Positions 43,009 to 46,379 of a stretch of DNA of 46,379 nucleotides are shown here, one piece after another. A model generated the notes under the pieces. That model worked only from the letters and a program-made list of their open reading frames with translations. It did not search any database and was not told the origin of the DNA. Source of the stretch: Ectothiorhodospiraceae bacterium (GTDB lineage: Bacteria > Bacteroidota > Ignavibacteria > SZUA-365 > GCA-2699105); contig PABJ01000116.1 in the NCBI GenBank assembly GCA_002699105.1, positions 1 through 46,379 of the forward strand. The letters are read 5' to 3'. Position 1 is the stretch's first letter. Every line of letters begins with the position of its first letter. The translations under genes and the position numbers were made by a program.

Positions 43009-43722
43009 ATGCACATACTACTTATCGGCGCTGAAGACGTCCTTATCGAGTGGCTGAAACTGTTATCTCCTCACCACACCTGTTACGTATCGGAACCTGC
43101 GGAGCGGCTGATCGAAGCCGGCGCCATAACGTTGGACGAAGAAAAAGCAGGCAAAGTGGAGATACTCTTTGATACAACGATATCCTCATCGCGCTCGAAA
43201 GCAGAGCTATTGAGCGATGTCGTCCGTGCAATGCCGGGTTCCGTCAGCGTTGTGAGCAACACTGTGCTAACGACGGTCACAGAACTTGGCGCCTCCCTCG
43301 GGATTGCACACCGCATCGCAGGGTTTGGGTATTTACCCACTCTGCTGGATGCTGACATCATTGAGGTTGCGATTCCCTACGGCGCGGATGATTCAATGAA
43401 AACGTTCCTGACGCCGCTCTTTGAGCCTATCGGCAAGAAGCTGGAGTTCATCGATGATGCCATTGGGTTTGTTTTCCCGCGCGTTCTCGCGACCATCGTC
43501 AATGAAGCTGCATTTACGATGCAGCAGGGCGTTGCAGACGAAGCTGCAATCGATACGGCGATGAAGCTCGGCGTCAATTATCCTGAAGGCCCGTTCGGAT
43601 GGGGAAGAAAGATAGGGTTCGGGAATATCTACGCGCTGCTTCAGGTGCTGCATCTCGAACTGGGCGACGACCGCTACAGACCTGCGCCGCTGCTCAAGAA
43701 ACTCGCGCTGACCGAGGTCTAG
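43009..43722 (+). CDS. Degenerate 3-hydroxyacyl-CoA dehydrogenase paralog
   Basis: This 237-aa protein aligns with the upstream dehydrogenase. The C-terminal 3HCDH domain is well kept (DAIGFVFPRVLATIVNEAAFTMQQGVADEAAIDTAMKLG is split over 140-185, then GPFGWGRKIGFGNI). The N-terminal nucleotide-binding glycine motif is not: MHILLIGAEDVLIEW lacks the second and third glycines, and the catalytic His is replaced (HRIAGFGYLP, Gly106). Glu119 is kept. It is therefore probably inactive as a dehydrogenase and may act as a partner or regulator of the active enzyme. The final bases form CTAG, where its stop overlaps the stop of the opposite gene. Confidence 0.85.
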   Translation: MHILLIGAEDVLIEWLKLLSPHHTCYVSEPAERLIEAGAITLDEEKAGKVEILFDTTISSSRSKAELLSDVVRAMPGSVSVVSNTVLTTVTELGASLGIAHRIAGFGYLPTLLDADIIEVAIPYGADDSMKTFLTPLFEPIGKKLEFIDDAIGFVFPRVLATIVNEAAFTMQQGVADEAAIDTAMKLGVNYPEGPFGWGRKIGFGNIYALLQVLHLELGDDRYRPAPLLKKLALTEV

Positions 43723-44756
43723 GGACTGGGCACCTGGGTAAACGGAACCGGGGCGGTGTTGAGGGCATTCCTCGTGGAGCGCTTTTTCAACAAGGTGAAC
43801 AGGCTCTGTACATCACCGTACATTGCAGACCTTTCCCTCACGAACTTCCCTCTGTAGTCGATGAATACACCACCAAAATTTCTGTCCTGATAGAGCTGAT
43901 GATCGCCGCTTTGGGGATCTGCCTCGTTTTCGAACGAAGCCAGCATTGGGAGATACGTTGCATACACCCCCTGCTCAGAGGTTCGATAGTGCTGTGATTC
44001 CATACGATAGATTCTGAACGGCCGATTCACACTTGCAGCGACGTTCAAATAGAGCATCTGCCGTGAATCGTCAAGTTCCGTTTGCACGAGTCCATCGAAA
44101 AGTGGAGCGATGACATCGAGTGCTGCGGTATCGGATTCAGCCGGTACGTACAAAAAGCGCGTTCCGTGACTCTCCCTCATTCCGCGGATGTGCTCTCCCA
44201 TCGTCGAGACTGCCATCTCTCCTATGCCGTCCTCGCCGTCGAGTATCATGATATCAGCACCGGATTGCGCTAACGCGTCCAGCCACTCAAAATAGTATGG
44301 TAGGAAATGTGCGGCATTGAATTCATCGTCGCTGGTGCTTGGGGGCGTGACATACGGTACGAGTGCGACTGCGAATCCCTCTTCCCGTAAGCCCTGCACC
44401 ACTGTATGGATTCGTTCGATATCGAAGTTCGAATACTCGATATAGCTGCTGGCTGCGCATTGCTTCCAGCCCTTCACCGGAATAGCGATGGTGTTTGCTT
44501 CAAGTTCGGATAGCGCGTGAAGACTCATGCCGGATTCATCTTCGACGAATTCCAGAGCGGTCTGATACGGGAGTGTGATCGCGCGGATAAAATCGTGCTT
44601 CGAGATGGGCGGGGGAGTGGTCTCAGAGTCCAACTCCTCGCTGCCGGGATTGATCACCCATGTATCGAGGTAGTATCCGAGCGCAAGCACAATGAGCGCC
44701 AGTATGAACAGCGGAGGGGAAAGGAATTTCCGGGGTTGTTTAGCCAGCATGTTCAT
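43719..44756 (-). CDS. Membrane-anchored protein of unknown function (possible TIM-barrel)
   Basis: This 345-aa protein has an N-terminal membrane anchor (about 14-30, PLFILALIVLALGYYLD) and a periplasmic/extracellular body. It has alternating strand-helix units (SELEANTIAIPVKGW, GLREEGFAVALVPYVTPP, SGADIMILDGEDG, FDGLVQTEL) that recall glycoside-hydrolase TIM-barrels (GH113-like). The catalytic glutamates cannot be identified with confidence. The ATG at 44756 overlaps the mfd coding end by 17 nt (a second ATG at 44750 overlaps by 11), so it is co-transcribed with mfd. Function unknown. Confidence 0.7.
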   Translation of the reverse strand: MNMLAKQPRKFLSPPLFILALIVLALGYYLDTWVINPGSEELDSETTPPPISKHDFIRAITLPYQTALEFVEDESGMSLHALSELEANTIAIPVKGWKQCAASSYIEYSNFDIERIHTVVQGLREEGFAVALVPYVTPPSTSDDEFNAAHFLPYYFEWLDALAQSGADIMILDGEDGIGEMAVSTMGEHIRGMRESHGTRFLYVPAESDTAALDVIAPLFDGLVQTELDDSRQMLYLNVAASVNRPFRIYRMESQHYRTSEQGVYATYLPMLASFENEADPQSGDHQLYQDRNFGGVFIDYRGKFVRERSAMYGDVQSLFTLLKKRSTRNALNTAPVPFTQVPSP

Positions 44757-46379
44757 CGACGGCCTCTCCGGTTGTTACTGCGCTGCCAACTTCGCGCACA
44801 AGTTCTTCCAGCAATGCCTCAACGGCTTTCAGATCCGGGACATCATTGATAACAACCTGCACGGATTGCGCATCCTGGGTGAGTTTCATTCGGTCGTCGT
44901 TATCCATGATCCATGTAATGAGGGGCTGGAAGAAATGCTCGTAGAAATCCTCATCTTCCTGCGGTGGGAATCCGAGCAGCAGTTTGCCCTTCGACCAGGT
45001 CACGCGGGAGAGCCGCACCTTTGCCGCCTGCAGCCGGAGGCGAACGATGTAAAAGAGGTTCTCCGCTTCCTGCGTAAAGAGTCCGAAGCGGTCGAACACC
45101 TCTTCCTCCACTTGCTTGATCTCTTCTTCGCTCTGCGCATTGTAGAGCTTCTTGTAGAGTTCAAAGCGCTCGGTTGAGTTGCCGATATAGTCCTGCGGGA
45201 AGTATGCATCGAGTCCAAGTTCAACAATGACATCCGAACGCGGCTGGATGATTTTTTCTTTCGGCTGATCGGCGAAGAGATCGTTGAACTCCTCTTCTTT
45301 CAACTCCTGTACCGCCTCATCGACCGTCGCCATGTAGAGTTCGAATCCGATTTCGAAGATGAATCCGCTCTGCTCTGCCCCGAGAAGATTTCCCGCGCCG
45401 CGTATTTCCAGATCGCGCATTGAGAGGTGAAAGCCCGTCCCGAGTTCAGAGAACTCCTCGATTGCCTGAAGCCGCTTGAGGGCGTCGCGGCTGAGTTTCC
45501 CTTCCGTCGGGATGAGCAGGTACGCGAAGGCCTGCGTATTCGAACGCCCGACCCGCCCGCGCAGCTGGTAGAGCTCCGCGAGGCCAAACCGTTCGGATCT
45601 GTTGATGAAGATGGTGTTCGCGTTCGGTATGTCGAGGCCGGATTCGATGATCTTCGTCGCGACGAGAACGTCGATCTTCTTTTCCATGAACCGCATCATG
45701 ATCCGCTCAAGCTCAGTCGAACGCATCTGCCCATGCGCAACGGCAATACGCACATCCGGAAGCATGGAACGGAGCGTATCGGCGAGGTAGTCGATATCCT
45801 TCACCTTATCGTTGACGAAGTACACCTGCCCGCCGCGTTCGAGTTCATGGCGGATACCTTCTACAATAACATCCTTGCTCCAGGGAACAATACTCGTGAT
45901 AATCGGCAGGCGGTTCTTGGGCGGCGTTTCGATTGTGGAGAGATCGCGGGCGCCGAGCAGGGAGAAGTTCAGCGTTCGCGGGATGGGTGTTGCCGTCATT
46001 GTGAGCGTATCCACGTTCTCACGGAGCATGCGCAGCTTTTCTTTCGCAGCGACACCGAACCGGTGCTCTTCATCGACGACAAGAAGACCAAGGTTTGCGA
46101 ACGCGATATCCTTGCTCAATAACCTGTGCGTCCCGATGAGGATATCAACCTTGCCTGATTTCACCTTGCTCACGATCTCGGTCTGTTCGGCTTTCGTCCG
46201 GAAGCGTGAAATGACCTCCACCTCCACGGAGTAGCGGCTCAGCCGGTCGCGGAACGTGTTGTAGTGCTGCTGTGCGAGGATAGTCGTCGGCACAAGAATA
46301 GCGACCTGCTTCCCGTCCATGATCGCTTTGAACGCTGCCCGCACTGCGACCTCTGTCTTCCCGTAGCCGACATCACCGC
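44740..46379 (-). CDS. mfd: Transcription-repair coupling factor Mfd, C-terminal part (5' end beyond window)
   Basis: The frame runs off the right edge, so the N-terminal UvrB-like and RNA-polymerase-interacting domains are not seen; about 546 residues are present. The window starts inside the translocase at Walker A (GDVGYGKTE at the very edge). It continues with DEEHRFG (Walker B), TMTATPIPRTL (motif III), GRVGRSN (motif VI) and the C-terminal TRCF domain that inhibits UvrA binding. Mfd dislodges stalled RNA polymerase and recruits the UvrABC excision system. The next gene downstream overlaps its 3' end. Confidence 0.95.
   Translation of the reverse strand, partial: GDVGYGKTEVAVRAAFKAIMDGKQVAILVPTTILAQQHYNTFRDRLSRYSVEVEVISRFRTKAEQTEIVSKVKSGKVDILIGTHRLLSKDIAFANLGLLVVDEEHRFGVAAKEKLRMLRENVDTLTMTATPIPRTLNFSLLGARDLSTIETPPKNRLPIITSIVPWSKDVIVEGIRHELERGGQVYFVNDKVKDIDYLADTLRSMLPDVRIAVAHGQMRSTELERIMMRFMEKKIDVLVATKIIESGLDIPNANTIFINRSERFGLAELYQLRGRVGRSNTQAFAYLLIPTEGKLSRDALKRLQAIEEFSELGTGFHLSMRDLEIRGAGNLLGAEQSGFIFEIGFELYMATVDEAVQELKEEEFNDLFADQPKEKIIQPRSDVIVELGLDAYFPQDYIGNSTERFELYKKLYNAQSEEEIKQVEEEVFDRFGLFTQEAENLFYIVRLRLQAAKVRLSRVTWSKGKLLLGFPPQEDEDFYEHFFQPLITWIMDNDDRMKLTQDAQSVQVVINDVPDLKAVEALLEELVREVGSAVTTGEAVDEHAG

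Overview
The window looks like a chromosomal segment of a Gram-negative member of the Bacteroidota/FCB group, most likely a free-living Ignavibacteria- or Kapabacteria-like lineage. This rests on secreted proteins ending in type IX secretion (T9SS) type A sorting domains (YPNPFNPSTT-type motifs), a complete Bacteroides-aerotolerance (bat) operon, a PorE-like OmpA lipoprotein, a fused IcmF acyl-CoA mutase and many lipoproteins and outer-membrane barrels. Several genes have clear Shine-Dalgarno (SD) sites. I found no tRNA, rRNA, CRISPR array, insertion sequence or phage gene. The lineage is an inference; no marker gene is present to fix it.

Layout. 1-1971 (minus): a truncated secreted protein and a full T9SS cargo that are tandem paralogs. 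2424-8182 (plus): a large T9SS cargo with an IgGFc-binding-like region, a small barrel protein and a PorE-like PD40/OmpA lipoprotein. 8257-11410: rsmG, two coupled lipoproteins and a DUF5996 protein. 11508-12563: an endonuclease/exonuclease/phosphatase-fold protein whose SD is buried in a 10-bp inverted repeat and preceded by a 19-codon upstream ORF. 12620-18318: an NtrB/NtrC-type two-component pair, then a textbook sigma-54 promoter with upstream dyads, then an operon of two small secreted DxDxDG proteins and a Gly-rich barrel protein. 18529-26805: three intrinsically terminated single genes and one gene without a clear terminator (a cupredoxin-T9SS fusion, a TonB-dependent-receptor-like barrel, a small secreted protein and a VWA/Ig-like T9SS cargo). 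27198-35612: moxR-DUF58-DUF4381-like-batA-batB-batC-batD-batE. 35706-37656: a barrel protein and two SPOR lipoproteins. 37699-43722: an acyl-CoA cluster (PaaG-like isomerase, IcmF, 3-hydroxyacyl-CoA dehydrogenase and a degenerate dehydrogenase paralog). 43719-46379 (minus): a membrane-anchored protein of unknown function behind a 5'-truncated mfd.

The most interesting unit is 12620-18318. The sensor kinase and sigma-54 activator end exactly where a dyad-repeat enhancer begins. About 100 bp further on lies a consensus -24/-12 promoter that reads into the small secreted proteins and the barrel. The sequence therefore suggests a self-contained envelope-sensing regulon (analogous in layout to ZraSR/ZraP) with previously undescribed outputs.
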